Shown: positions 1 through 13,164, numbered from the stretch's first letter. The stretch: DNA of 64,000 bases from Mytilus galloprovincialis (GCF_965363235.1 NC_134845.1:11036101-11100100), one strand, 5' to 3'. Numbers and translations are program-made. The notes: a model not told the origin generated them from the letters alone.

Positions 1-2481
1 AGATTCTTTAAAGTACTTGACATATCTGAAATCGGATCTTCTTACTTTAATCGATAGATTTTTTCTTCTTCTGGAAATAAATAATTGCACTTACTACAAT
101 GCACACGTGTTTCAATAAAGATATACGAATTTTACAACAAGATCAAGAATCAGTTTGTGTAACCAATTATTGGAAAACATGTGTCACTTAATATAAACAT
201 GATAAATAAAAGACACGATTTAATTAGACAATTCTGCCATACAAGAAAGTTTATTTGTACATAAAAGTGTAATCATTTATTTAGAAGAAATATAATTGCT
301 TGCTAATTTAAACTATATAATATCATATTGATTAATGAACTTTTAACAGTAAATACACACACACAAAAAATTCAAGTTCGAAACAGACATAATTTAATGA
401 AAATGTTGTTCGCGTATTTTGTTAATTTGTCGATGGGGTTGCTCTCTAATTATTGACCTTAACCTTATGTCAAACAAGACATCAGTTGCGATTAAATTGA
501 AATAAATGCAAATCAAACAACAAACAAACAAACAAATAATTTATTAGAGTCTCACCTCTTTAAAACATGTGATATAAAACACAATATAATATTAACAATT
601 TATAAAAGAGCCACTCTAAAAAAAGTTATGAGAGACTGTAAAAACACAGATTAAAATACATTTATATTACATCTATAACATATATCAATATATCTTAGCA
701 TAAAACACCATACTATTAAAAACAATTATACAAAAGAAAACAAAATGCAATGAACATTTCATTTCTTATTATTTTATCAGGAGTGTTAACACTATTTTTG
801 GAATGTCTCGAGTTTTGTTAAACTTTCTCACTTTTTTTTTTGTTTCTTTATAAACGGACTGCATTGCATCTTAGTGGAAGATATTAGCAAGCAAAATCAA
901 GGGAATTGTGCAAATGATGATACAAGCATGAAAATGAGCACGAAACATCATTATTATATACATTTTAAGAAAAAAACTGCTGGCCATAAGAAAATTTTAT
1001 TTTTTCAATATGGCCACCACCTTTTCTAAAATGCCTGTTTTTTCAAGATTGAAATACTTATTTTTCTGGAAAACGTTTTCTTTGACCTTCTTTAAGTAAA
1101 AAATATTATCAGGTTTGGTGGATACCTTCTCTACATGTGACGAATATACTAAAAATGAATATTTGACATGATCTGGGTTTGCACATGCGTGAAAATGTTA
1201 CAAAATTCACACACAAACATTTGAACTATTTATTACATGATTAGCGCTTTTGAGTCTTTAAGGATGTTATGAATTTGTCTGAAGACGTTTTTTGTGGGAA
1301 ATATTATGGACATAATTGTGCAAATCGTGATACAAGCATGAAATTTGGTATATGGGTGGATTAAATGATATTAAAAGAAAATCAGCTGCTGGTCATAAAA
1401 AAAAAAAAAAAAAATTCAAGATGGCCACCGCTCATTTTGCAAATGGCGTCATATCCAATTGGTAACATTTCGTATATCTTTTGAAAGCTGTGTAATAGGT
1501 ATAATCCAATGTAAGTTTTGATAAAACTTAAATTACAGTTCCTAAAGTACGAAAAAACAATACCTACAAGATAACAACCCGACCATAAAGCAGACAACAG
1601 CCGAAGGCCACCAATAGGTCTTCCATGTAGCGAGAAACTCCCACACCCGGAGGCGTCCTTTGTGCATTAAAAGTGACAACACAACGGATGCGTCCAAAAA
1701 TTGTGATTTTGAATTTATACAAGTCTGTGTTTAAAGAATAGATGAATATAATTAATTTTTCCAACAGTTTTATTCAAAACTAAAATGATTACATAGAAGT
1801 AGTACTTAACGAAAAATTATAAGGAACTGTTTATCAAGAAGTTAACTATTTTACTCACAGGCACTTTTGGCATTGACACTTCTTTTATATTTTATTTTCA
1901 TATTTAGTTTTTTTTTTTTGTAAATGCAAATTTCTTAAACTTTCAAACTTTTTTGTTATCTTATATTTTCCTGCTCCTATTCACTCAATCTTTGAGAATA
2001 CGTATAAGCGATACGTGCTGTCCCTTATCTTTATTCTAATATGAAAATAAGATTAAAGGGGCAGTGATAATTTTCTACTGATAATTTAAGATCGTTGACA
2101 TAGAAACAAGAAAGCAACAATCCAGTGAAAATAAGCTGAAATTATAAGAAATAAAAAAGTAATCTAAACACCAGGGAAAATCCATGTGGAAATCGATCTT
2201 GTGGTTTAAATTACGTACGCCTCAGTTGACACGATAAAGACGACTTGGCCTGAAATTAGCAAAGGCAAGATAACTACGATTAAGACAAAAGGTCACAGAC
2301 ATAGAATTTCAGTTATTAACTTATCACAAATTCAATCGGAGAACGAGCTGTTTGTTCATTGGAAAAAAGTTATAATTTATTTGCAAAATACCAAAATGAT
2401 TAAAATATTCATTAGGTACGGCCCTACTGTATTCTATCATATAATTGTCGTCATAAAAAAAAATACATTTACAAAACACAT
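1..2481. other. gene-free AT-rich stretch
   Basis: No convincing exon was found. The only recognisable structure is a repeated module near 900-1450, listed separately. Short open frames here lack splice sites, codon bias or recognisable motifs. Confidence 0.5.
895..1450 (+). repeat. two tandem copies of a dispersed module
   Basis: The block beginning 'gtgcaaatgatgatacaagc' near 908 recurs near 1318 as 'gtgcaaatcgtgatacaagc'. In both copies a 'gctg(c/g)tcataa' motif and then 'atggccacc' follow. The period is about 410 bp. It looks like a mussel dispersed repeat present as two adjacent copies, not coding. Confidence 0.6.
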
Positions 2482-2708
2482 TTATGCAACATTTTCCTTT
2501 CCGCCAAAAATTAAATGGTAGAATGTTATATATGTTGCTGCAAATAAGATCAAAAATATGACGAAACATACAAAATCACATATTGAAGCTGTTTGTTTCC
2601 TTTTGTTTTTCTTGTTTTCCTTTTCCTTTTCCTTTTCCACTTCACCTTTTGCCTTTTTTGTTCCTGTTTGCTTTTGGTCTTGAGTTGATGCTACATTGTC
2701 GGTATTGC
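2482..2708 (-). CDS. orphan terminal exon: Lys/Glu-rich segment plus C-terminal membrane helix
   Basis: On the minus strand a good acceptor (ctatttcag) opens a 227-bp frame in phase 1 that runs to a TAA at 2484-2482. It encodes about 75 residues: a polar start (GNTDNVAST), a strongly charged Lys/Glu stretch made of repeated 'EK' from a GGAAAA microsatellite, then a hydrophobic helix (CDFVCFVIFLILFAATYI) and a short tail ending GGKENVA. This is the layout of a last exon of a single-pass or tail-anchored membrane protein. The upstream exons are not recognised; the phase-1 acceptor matches that of the large receptor gene further up, but nothing joins them. It could be a chance frame; the charged stretch is low complexity. 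Confidence 0.4.
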
Positions 2709-2823
2709 CTGAAATAGAAAATCGAAAATTGAAAAGATTCAGTACCAGTTATACAAATATATATATACTATCCATTCTTGATCAGACAGCTGTAATTTGC
2801 TTGACGTCCAGCGTTAATATTGT

Positions 2824-2990
2824 TTTCCAAAGTCATAACGGGACAACTCTCCACAAGAGACCAAATGACACCGAAATTAACAACTAATGGTCACCGTAAG
2901 GCCTTAAACAATGAGCAAAACCCATACCGCAAAGTCAGCTATTGCAGGCCCCGAAAGGACGAATGCAAAACAATTCATACGAGAAACCTA
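2824..2990 (+). repeat. dispersed repeat family A
   Basis: Contains the family signature 'ctccacaagagaccaaatga', then 'ggtcaccgtaaggcc' and 'aaacccataccgcaaagtca'. At least eight other copies occur in this window on both strands. It is a short non-coding repeat, probably a SINE- or MITE-like mussel family; the two small open frames across it are incidental. Confidence 0.75.
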
Positions 2991-3234
2991 ATGGCCAAGT
3001 TTAAGTTATGATAGTTTGTTTTGTCAAATTGAGGGTTTGAGCCAAAGTTTTGATTTAATTATACAATAACCCATTGTCGTCTCTTACTTTTGACCTCTTA
3101 AAGCTTAACATTTATAAACAAACACAATAAAGTACAATACGCTTCATAAATAGTATACAAAAATGAGGCACAAGATATCAAAGGGACAATCAAAACAAGT
3201 AAGTGCAAGGAAAACGGACAACGCCATGGCTAAA

Positions 3235-3640
3235 GAACATTTTTTTGGCGTACTAAATTATAATCCTGGTACCTTTGATAACTTTTTACACCACTGGGTC
3301 GATGTCACTGCTGGTGGACGTTTCGTCCCTTATGGTATCACCAGTCCAGTAGTCAGCACTTCGGTGTAGACATGGATATCAATTATGTGGTCACTTTTAT
3401 AAATTGTCTGTTTACAAAACTTTGAATTTTTCGAAAAACCAAGGATTTCTTATCCATGGAATAGATAACCTTGGTCGTATATGGCACAACGTTTTGGAAT
3501 TTTGGGTTCTCAATGCTCTTCAACTTTGTACTTGTTTGGCTTTATAAATATTTTGATATGAGCGTCACTGATGAGTCTTATGTAGACGAAACGCGCGTCA
3601 GGCGTACTTAATTATAATACCGGTACCTTTCATGACTTTT
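3235..3640 (-). repeat. dispersed repeat family B
   Basis: A minus-strand copy of the family carrying 'agactcatcagtgacgct' and 'acgcgcgtttcgtctac' (seen here as the complement near 3565-3605). It shares its far end ('gtggtcacttttataaat') with the copy at 56.5-56.8 kb, so this is close to full length, about 400 bp. Confidence 0.7.
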
Positions 3641-4591
3641 TTCTTTAGTAAAATATCATCGGCTTACTTATGATTACATTAAAGTTTCAAATAAGGACAC
3701 AAACTAATGTGGAATTCAAGCATGTAGAACACACGAATTTCACTACATTGCTTTTGAAAACGAATTGTTTTTTATCATTTGAAGGACATGAAATTATTGC
3801 GCGTAGGTAGAGTTCTGTAGACGAGCACATAAACTTAAATACCACTTCCGAACACCCCAGAAATTCAAAAGTATGAGTGAACGTTTACCTTTAATGCAAA
3901 CACAATCACGATATGATTGTTGTCGTACAAATACAAAAAATTCAGAGAAAGTTATTTGTTTATTTTTGCGTCAGTTACATAAAAAGTCGTTGCAAAGAAT
4001 ACTGCTCTTCTAACTTGAGACTAAGTGGGGGAGAATTATACCACAAGAACATTCAATTCATAGATCGAAAATAAACTGACAATACCATGGCTAAAAAAAC
4101 GTCGAATATAATCACTATGACCTTGATAGTACTGGGGACTTTAATATGGATCAAGATCAGGAAGTTGTACATTTGTTAAGGAAATGGTATAAAATATCGT
4201 CTTCAATCTAAAATGAGTAAGAAAAATTGTTGCCAGGTCATCAAAGACTATATTTGATAAATAATCTCCTGGTTTTTGTTTAAATAAATGTACATTGTTT
4301 GCGACTATTCGAATATTACATTTTGAACATAATTTATATTTTTGGAAATGAACGAAAGAATGTATAGTACGCCTATTTGTAGAATAAGAAACAAACTTCA
4401 AGTTCTCTCAAAACGGATTGTGTTTGAACAGGAAGAATAAGAAGTCAATGATATAAATGGTGGTACGACGTAAAACTAATCAAATCTGATTTGTAAATAT
4501 ATTAGTTGCATCTAGTGATGAAAAAGGTAAATACTTGTATTCTAGAAAATATCGATGGAGGTATGGTGAGATGATTGAATATAGACTCATC

Positions 4592-4985
4592 ATATATACC
4601 AGGATTGAAATTTAGTATTTGCGCCAGACGCGCGTTTCGTGTATACAATACTCATCAGTGACGCTTGAATAAATAAAGGCCAAATTAGTAAGAAGTTGAA
4701 GAGCATTGAGGACCAAAAATTCATAAAAGTTTTGCAAATTAATCTAAAATAATATACTCCCGAGGAAGATATCCTTAGTATGTTAAAATGTTTTGAAGTT
4801 TTATAATCAGTTAATGTTAAATTATGACCATAATAAAGACAATTCATGTAAACATTAAAGTGCTGACTATTGAGCTTGTGATGCGATTTCTTGTCTTCTA
4901 CACAACAATTATATACATTTCGACAATAAAGAGTATCGACAGGGTGTTTGATTCCTATGGGCACACATTGAGTTCCTTTAATAAC
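4592..4985 (+). repeat. dispersed repeat family B
   Basis: Plus-strand copy beginning 'aggattgaaatttagtattt', with 'gcgccagacgcgcgtttcgt' and 'gaagagcattgaggaccaaa'. The open frames on both strands here are shadows of the repeat. Confidence 0.7.
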
Positions 4986-5133
4986 ATACTCGTTATTGTT
5001 CTACTATAAATCATATGTTATACCATACTCACAAAAGAACCTTATAATTGCAATTTTAAAACTGATAAATTAAACAACTCTTATCGGTATCTTTAGGATA
5101 TATGTTGGTTAATAATCCAGAATTTTCTAAATA

Positions 5134-6687
5134 TGTTTGATTCAGAGGTGCGATTGGCATGCTGAATTGCGATAGTCACGCTGAAATGTGATGGTCTACG
5201 CCGGAGTGCGATGGTTCTTCCGTTGAAGTATGATGGTTTGGCATGACGTTTAAATATTTAATACACCACAAAAAGAATTCGCAGGCAGGAGAAATATATT
5301 TAGTAGAATAAAGTTTCGTGCTTGAAAAGGGAAGGAATCAGAAAGACACAAAAGACCGATTCAAGCCCCCAACAGTTTTGAGCATTGAAGGTTGAGGATA
5401 TAAAAATATGTTAACTTAGCAAGTCAGCAAATCATTGGGAACAAGGCAGTTAACATATGATCATGTTATGCAGATTAACTATTCAGTATTATGTACAAAA
5501 TGTATGCAGCTAACGTTTTGTACGTCGAATAAAATATCTTGATCTTAATATCAATGTTGATAGCTTCAAGTATACTAGACATGATTTGGCTGAACAAGTT
5601 AATAATTAATAAAATTAATTGTAAGCAAAATTTCCCTTATAAATCTAGTAGAGATAAAAAAAAAAATATCCTTGAGATGAATCCTTCATTGTAAGAAAAC
5701 ATGCATTCTAAGTCTTATCTTATTGTGTTTAAAGTATTAATATTCTGCGACAGGTAAGGCTAAAACAAACCCGAATTATCGATTTGGAGCTCTTCTCGAT
5801 TTTTGCTGCTCAGCGAAGAAGAAGCTGAATTTCAAGCTTGTGACAAAACACGCGGTACGTCTCACTATAATACAATCGTAGGTTTACTTGTTGATTTTTT
5901 ATTTCTTAAAACTGTTATGATATCAGATAAATAAATGAATGAGTGTTGTGAGCAATTATAAAGACATGACAAGCCAAGAAAAAGAAACAAGGTTCGGGTT
6001 GCTCAGTCTTTAGTTTTCTATGTTGTGTTTTGTGTATTATTGATTGTCTGTTGACTATTTTCGTTTCCTTTTTTAGCCTTGGCTTTGTCAGGTTGTTTTC
6101 GTCTCATGACTTTGAATGACCCTCTAGTATCTTTCGCCTCTCTTTTACTAGTATATTTGATAATGATATGTGGACCCCTTCTTAGTTAATACTACAGACC
6201 TTCGAATCCGTTTTATCTTTCATCGCTCATGAATACTCTATATAAAAACATGTCCTCTAATTCAAATCAATTATACTTTGTATGAGCATTCAATCTATTT
6301 TCTACCTAGATTTATACTGATGTGTTTTAATCTGATAATTAACAAATTAAAAATAAAAAGACTTTGTTTTTACCTGACCGATGAAAACGATCTTTCAAAC
6401 GCAAGCTGGTCCTGCTAACGACTACACAGACACATGTCGGAAACTTTTCTTCAGACAATCGCATTTAGCTAGTAAACGCAACGACACAGTTATACAATCG
6501 TTCTTCAGCCTACCTACCATTGCACTTCAGCGTACCAACCAACCTACTTCAGCGTAGCCAATAACAAGTTAGCGTCACAATGTTACCATCGCACCTCAGC
6601 TTGTTAACAAACGCACTTCAGCATGGACCATCACACATCAGAGTGACAATCGCAGTGCGGAGTACCATCGCGGTTTGGAGTCCTACA
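5134..6687. mobile_element. foldback-like element with motif-array inverted termini (copy 1)
   Basis: The left end (5134-5246) contains degenerate tandem motifs of the form 'acgctgaagtgcgatggt'. The right end (about 6500-6687) contains the reverse-complement motifs ('accattgcacttcagcgt') in several copies. The right terminus reads '...gagtcctaca', matching the terminus of the element at 42.1-43.1 kb. The interior has no intact transposase and holds a retroelement-type 3' tail (about 5995-6165). It is a non-autonomous TIR element. Confidence 0.6.
5995..6165 (+). repeat. retroelement 3' tail fragment
   Basis: Matches in order the tail seen at 23.8-24.0 kb: 'ttagttttctatgttgtgtt', then a 'tggctttgtcagg' block, then 'gaccctctagtatctttcgc'. 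Non-coding and internal to the 5.1-6.7 kb element. Confidence 0.55.
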
Positions 6688-8465
6688 AATATACTGCCGT
6701 AACTGACCGAAAGGTACTTACTTAAGATTAATCAAATACAATCTGCATTAACTGTTCATTTCTAGTTTAAGATATTCGATAGTATAACTAGTATGTCCGT
6801 TATATAACGGGGAAACTTAAAACAAATATTTACGACAAAAGGGACGATTTGTTTTTCCTATTGTTAATTTCCCCCTCTTTATTTTATACAATTGACGATC
6901 TTTTATCTTTGTTTTAACACAACGGTAGACATCAACTACTACGAAACTTGTTCATTAACCAATTAGCACATTACATGATATATAAGGGAGTGTGACACAA
7001 TTTTGTTTTTCATCCTATTTTATGAAAGTACCCGAAACAATACAGCTTTTATCACTATGTGCTGGTCCTGCGTGTTGATAAACCTGACGATCATAAATTT
7101 TATGACATGAATTTACTAGTCAAAACTTTATATCTCCCTTTTTGATATCCACATAACCACCTTTTATTCCGTACACATTAAAAATTCTCTAAAACTCATA
7201 GTTTAATATCTTGATGGTAATCATTCGATATTCTATCCAAATTTTTATTAAATATGCTATCGAAATGTACCCAAGGGAATTTACATTAGATAAATAAAAT
7301 ATAAACGGTAATATCTATTGTGAAGATTGTTTCACATACTGATTTATTTATACTCATATATCTGTCGATAAATTTATTTTGGCCTTGCACAAGGTCGTAT
7401 TTTCTCTGAAAGGGAATAACGTATTTACAATAAATCAACTGGAAATTGGATGTATACTGATTGAAGTTTGAGGCTGAGATGCATGTTATTTTTATAAGTT
7501 TTTATTGACCTAGAACTAGCGGTCAGTAACGACCAGTTCTCTCAGATCTGTAATTACAAGTGTCTTTTTGTTGAATACCTTGCCATGTCCGGTCTGAACT
7601 TTATTTTACTTTTATTTCTGCTTTGTATCTTTCAGATGAGTTAAACTCTTTTAAACTGATTTTTACAGTTTGTTGATATGTTATGCTGTGACAACACTGT
7701 TCCAGGTATAGGAAGGTTGGAAGTGACGCCAAAACACGTGTAACCCCAGAACATGTTGTCTTTCCCTATTTAGTAGCCTGTATTTTATTGGTTGTTGTTT
7801 GATGCTGTATATATGTTTTATACAACCGTTTATCGTTGGTTTTTTTTCGCGATTTGATTACAAAATGGGCAGATTAATTTTCACTGTGTATATTTTTCGC
7901 TAAATGAAAAAAAAAACATACGCGAAAAAAACCCACTGTATTTTATTGTTAAAGTTGGAAACGGCATAAAACTGATTTATTGACATAGAATCATTTTATA
8001 TAACAGCGTGGACAAGACCATTCATTGACGCGCTCAGGTTATCAATGGACTAGGTCAGATTAGGGGAACGTTCGTCTGTAACGCCCACTTGTCACATCGT
8101 ACGTGTTATAGACATTTAAAATGTGGTATCGCCAAAGCTTCTAAACCTTGTGTGTTGATTTCACTGTTGAATACGTTAACTTTCTTTTTCTTCTCGTGCA
8201 ACCTGCATGTCTTTATATGAAAATCCCCATCGGAAGGCTCTGGCAGACTTAGTAAGAGACTTAAATCACAGTTCTGGATCAACGATGACAAATACGTTAA
8301 CGGTAAATGATTCAGTACTATTATAATTACCGACATAAGAAGTGTGGTGGTCCAAGCTGGTATAAAAAGGATTCTATTATCGGTTACACACATCGTTGTC
8401 AATAGAATGGCTTTTTAAGCGACTGCCATACTGTGAGAGGTTTAGCTAGCTATAAAATCAAGTTT
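6688..8465. other. gene-free stretch
   Basis: No exon with paired splice sites, no RNA gene and no clear repeat family. A 98-codon minus-strand frame at 8106-8402 has no recognisable motif and I do not support it. Confidence 0.4.
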
Positions 8466-8469
8466 AATT

Positions 8470-8640
8470 CACCATTTTCTACATAATAAAATGTCTGTAC
8501 CACGTCAAGTATTTAACAGTTGTTAACCATTTGTTCGATGTGTTTGAGCTTTAGATTTGCCATTTGATTACGGACTTTCCCTTTTCGACTTTCCTCGGAA
8601 TTCGGTATTTGTCTTATTTTACTTTTTGAAAATAAATACT
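8470..8640 (+). repeat. dispersed repeat family E
   Basis: Shares the ordered blocks 'gatttgccatttgattacgg', 'actttcc' and 'cggaattcggtattt..ttttactttttg' with copies at 28.8, 50.5 and (inverted) 59.7 kb. Confidence 0.6.
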
Positions 8641-8859
8641 TGTACTACAAACTTTAAAACACAGATTTCGGAGTTCGAGTCATGAGAACAATTACTAGAT
8701 GTCATTAATCAATATTTATAATCATGTCACTGAATGATGTGCTGTCAAAAGATATGACATGAGTGACCAGCACATTAAAAAAATATGAAAACAGATATTT
8801 TAATTAAATATGCACATTCTGATAGCTGTCAATCAATACAATAGAATGATTTTATATAT

Positions 8860-9005
8860 AATATATAATTAAATTTTAGGATACAAATAGGCTTACGATT
8901 TTTTTTTTGTATACTCGATAGGTAACAGTATTTAATATAATTAAATTTAAGGATGAAAATGGGCTTACAAATTACTTTGGTGTATACTCGATAGCTAACA
9001 GTTAT
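8860..9005 (+). repeat. two-copy short tandem duplication
   Basis: The segment 'aattaaattttaggatacaa' through 'gtatactcgataggtaacag' (8868-8930) recurs with changes at 8938-9001. Period about 70 bp. Minor local duplication. Confidence 0.55.
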
Positions 9006-9139
9006 ATGCATGAAATGCTTCCCGCGAAAAAAAGTGAAGAATAAACCCACGCGAAAAAAATCCTCGATACAGTGACAGTTTTCTATGTAATTTGGTCTCT
9101 TGTGGAAATTATTTGATGTGCAATATACCATATTTTCTA

Positions 9140-12054
9140 AAAAAAAATATATTTGTTATTAAAAATTTATGGGATTTTCATTCTGAGAAATGAAAAATGA
9201 AAGGTTCAACACATTCGACTATAAGTCATTTATTTATTCGAAACCGAAACCGTATCAAAACCGATACCGAAACTGGGAACGATACATTAACCAATGAGAC
9301 TTGAGTGTTAAAATTTAAAAGTGAAATTAATTTGTAAATGTGAGGGTTGTTAAGGTAAAATATTCACATAAATTCCTTTAAATAGTGCATATTTATTCAA
9401 CGTCTACTGAATACACTGGTACAAGTTATATACAATTTTAGATGTCGACATGACTTTAAATATTGTACACATTTTTAATAAAACATGTTTCTTCGAAGGG
9501 ACTGTGCACAATATAATCAATTGTTCATCTATCTAATGTGTACATTCTACAAATATTCTGCTTGTCCAAATCTTATAGTTTATTTGATCGCGGAATATAC
9601 ACGTTTTAACATTTTACTGTCTCACTAGTTTACGGAATTGTAATGTCTCTAGAGATATGTGCTACAACAATCGGGATAAGTCATCGAATCTGTGTTGTTA
9701 CCTAGCTATAAGACACTGGATTTAAGATTTCGTATTTGCAATCAGTAAATATATCTTTTTTTATGAATTCCTGTCAATCTCATTGATATTTCAATGTTCC
9801 TCAGCAAAGAGCAATGCACACAAAAACCGCATGAATATTTAGACTCAAAATTTAAAAACAAATTGACAATGCCGTGGAAAAATACGAAAAAAGACCAAAT
9901 GATAAAACACCAGAATGAAAAAAAGAGTAGAAATATAATTACTTAGCAATAAAGACCCACCACACCTGCGAGTATTATCATGTGTTTTGGAAGAGTAAGA
10001 ATATCCTGCTCAAAATATGGCACTTATATGAGTGCTCATGTAAAATACTTATGTAGTTTTAAGTGAAATTTAGTTGGTCACATTCAAGGTAAAAAGGACG
10101 GGATTTTTTTTAAGACAACTGGAAAATATCCGTCATTATATGTGAAACAGATATTTCTTAGCGGCCAACCAAATCTTTTGAACGACAATTGTAGAATTGG
10201 CCATATTTAATGTAAAGCTTAATTATTTTTTCTGCGACCATGTGGTCGATACCGCTGCCGTTGAAGGATTTCTCCCAAAGTATATCACCAGCCAAGAAGT
10301 CACCAATTCCATTTTGACTTGATTTGTAGTTGATATGATCAAGTGTTAGATTGTTAACAAAACGTTGAATATTGGGAAGAACTTAGAACTGTTACCCGAT
10401 GAATACATTACCTTAGCTATTTTTAGTAAAACCTTTTTTTGTGGGTCCTTAATGGTCTCCCCTACTTCGTTCTTTATTTGGCAATTGATTTAAGTGTTAC
10501 TGATGAGAATTTGTAGACGAGTTGCACGCCTGGCCTACAACGTTTGAATTCTGGTATCTATGATAAATTTGTTTATGCGCTAAAATTTGGAAATGACAAA
10601 TAATATTTACGTATTTAAATATCTTAATTAATTCGTTTTATTTGATTGGTGATTGGATCATTTAGTTATCGGATTGTTATAGGGTTTACCAACACCAAAA
10701 AACCACATTGTTATTAACATTATTTTGTTCATACTTTGTATCTCAACAATTAACGTAGCCAGAAATACTTTATATGTACATCATTACTAAATATATAGGT
10801 TATCTTCGACACATTAAAGAAAAAAAGTTATCAAACACGGGCTTCCGTTGCGAAAAATGCATACAGTGAACTTCATATGTCGAGATGCAGATTTCCTTTT
10901 TATTTGTGGTTATAATTGCCTTGTTTATTCATCATATCTATCTGAAAACCACATATATAAGACGGCTAAATAAAAAATTATGAAATCGTCGATCAAAATA
11001 AACTGAACAATTTCAACGATAAGATTCGAACAAGGTTTGAAAGACGTCAGCATGAGAAAAATGTAAAGTTAAAAGTATGCAAAGAATAAACATGCCTGAT
11101 AATAACTGTAAACAGTATTTTAAGTCATATCAGCATTTCATATTGTTTATAAATTGTACCAGTGTATTCAGTAGAGGTTATAACTAAATCACTACTTATC
11201 GTTTATAAAAAGATTCAGGTGAAATGATGAGTCAAGTAATTATTGATATGATACTTTCATATTTAGAACAATAAATGAATGAATGAAAAAGAAACTAATT
11301 TGAGAACCCACTCATTGTATAGGATAATTTTAACCACTCAACCATCTTTGATTTCAGAATCGTTAAATATATCATTTCAATTTTGGCTTATGGTGAAGAT
11401 GTCCATTAGGAAGCCTCTTTGTTTGGAAATATTTAGCACGACCGAAATACTCATACACTTAAGTAACTCTACTTTACTTATCTTCATGTGACTGTGTTCT
11501 AAGTGACCAGGCTGCAAGTAACATAACGTTCAGGAGTCATACAGATCGCATGACTGCATCTTTTGGGGATAACTTTCATTTCGAACACATGCACAATTTG
11601 GCTAAGAACGATTTTTACAATATTGAAATATTTGTTTCCTTTATAATATCGTAGTTTTCAACCTCAGTATGACAAGTCATTAAAGTATATTGTATGAATA
11701 TGTGTGGAGTCACAAAAGTTAAATTTCATTGTTGAATTTGGCCTTAAAAATGTATTTTTTTTAAATACGCAAAGATAATGTAAGTGTCTGTTTGGCGAGT
11801 ATTCTTTATTCGTAAACAAAATATAAATCTAAATATAAGCTCTTTCTATTTGGGTCATGCGTTTTTCTGAAAAATTCGCTTTACAATACTATGTTTTCAT
11901 AAAATATAGTACAAACAGAAGTATACGATATAAAAATAGTTCAGCTAAACTAATGAAGAAAGAAAAACATGTAAAACACCTGTTGAGTAAAACTAAAAAA
12001 ATCAAACGATTTAGAACAAAATTGATATAGAATATATAATTTTAAAGAACAAAT
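9140..12054. other. gene-free stretch below the receptor-like ORF
   Basis: Only a degenerate family B fragment near 10,490-10,560 ('gttactgatgagaatttgtagacgag') is recognisable. I looked here on the minus strand for a downstream exon carrying a fourth transmembrane helix of the 12-13 kb receptor subunit and did not find a convincing one. Confidence 0.4.
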
Positions 12055-13119
12055 TCAAATACCTTCATTCTTCTGCAGAGGATTCGAAAGTTGTTCAACA
12101 ACGTATTTGTCTTTGTTACAGCATCTTTTAATCCAATTCAACTTTCGGTAATATCTTACAGTTATAACGACATTTGATATAAGTGTTGCTCCACTTGTGC
12201 AAAGTAAAACCCACAAAAACATTCCAAAGTATGCAATTTTATCTGATGTGCTTGGCAATGATTCATTGTATAAATCTATCATCACTGTTAAACTCAATAT
12301 TGCAAATATTGACAATGTTATTTTGACGCCGCTTTCAACGGAGAGCCAAAATGTTACAAGATTTATGCATGTTATTGCAATGGTTGGAGTAAAAAACCTC
12401 CACACGTAATACGTTTGTCTTCGATTCATCTCTATTTCCAATACCACACCAGCGAAGGTTTTGTCATTCCAATGTCTGTTTGATTTATAACACTTAATGT
12501 GTTCAGTCTTTGAGATATGCCATTCACCATTTGAATGATATTGTTTAAAAAAATTATCTTTCATTTTAATGCTAAATACCTGTTCTTCGTTTTGAAGATG
12601 TTGAGCAGCAAAATTTAATTTGCAGGTTTCTGTCTCAAATGGATACCTTTCTGTATCTACCAGACAATAGGTTTTTAATATCAAATCATTCTGCCATTCC
12701 ACTAGTCCATCACTGTCGATATTAACACGTTTGTCCTCGTCTACAAAAATATTTGGATTATCTGCATAATTAATCAGGTTCACATCTGGATTCCATATCT
12801 TTGATAATGGGACTGATATTTCGTTTATTCCCTCATACAAACTGCTATTCCACGTCAAAAATTCATCAGTCCATGAAATTTTCATACCACCTGATGTGGT
12901 AAGGATTTGATCCTTCATGTTTAATGCATGAATGGTGTTTAACACAATTTCAAACTTCACCTCTATTGGTTCACTTTTATTCAAAGTTGGTCGTCTAACA
13001 TATTTGTTATAATTTTCGTTCTCCAAGATGTCTTTCCATAAAATTGTCTCATTATTAAGACAATTAACAATAAGCGTATTATAAGTGAGAAAGACAAAAT
13101 AAGAATGAATTAATTTCAT
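12055..13119 (-). CDS. Cys-loop ligand-gated ion channel subunit (nicotinic receptor-like), apparently lacking TM4
   Basis: A pentameric ligand-gated ion channel subunit of the nicotinic acetylcholine receptor-like group, expected at the plasma membrane. From the chosen Met (354 residues): signal peptide MKLIHSYFVFLTYNTLIVNC; ligand-binding domain with the hallmark WNPDVNLINYAD; the 13-residue Cys loop CLVDTERYPFETETC; then TM1 (YYVWRFFTPTIAITCINLV), TM2 (VKITLSIFAILSLTVMI) and TM3 (IAYFGMFLWVLL). Loop C shows one Cys (HIKCYKSN), not the vicinal pair of alpha subunits, so a non-alpha or divergent type. The frame ends about 25 residues after TM3 with a stop, where TM4 would normally follow a cytoplasmic loop. 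The last codons read GAA-G|GTATTTG, so a donor there and an unfound 3' exon are possible. An upstream Met at 13164 would extend it by 15 residues, but the downstream Met gives the better signal peptide. The binding domain and three helices have no introns, which fits a retrocopy origin (inference). Confidence 0.85.
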   Translation of the reverse strand: MKLIHSYFVFLTYNTLIVNCLNNETILWKDILENENYNKYVRRPTLNKSEPIEVKFEIVLNTIHALNMKDQILTTSGGMKISWTDEFLTWNSSLYEGINEISVPLSKIWNPDVNLINYADNPNIFVDEDKRVNIDSDGLVEWQNDLILKTYCLVDTERYPFETETCKLNFAAQHLQNEEQVFSIKMKDNFFKQYHSNGEWHISKTEHIKCYKSNRHWNDKTFAGVVLEIEMNRRQTYYVWRFFTPTIAITCINLVTFWLSVESGVKITLSIFAILSLTVMIDLYNESLPSTSDKIAYFGMFLWVLLCTSGATLISNVVITVRYYRKLNWIKRCCNKDKYVVEQLSNPLQKNEGI

Positions 13120-13164
13120 TTCAATTATGTTCCTTGATATTTTGAAAATGCACGCAGGGTACAT

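Noticed and set aside
3894..3985. possible upstream exon for the 2.5 kb terminal exon (donor AAAG|gtaaac)
   Set aside because: The frame is closed by a TGA upstream with no acceptor AG between it and the donor.
8106..8402. 98-codon minus-strand frame
   Set aside because: No motif, no convincing acceptor, isolated; could not be tied to any gene.
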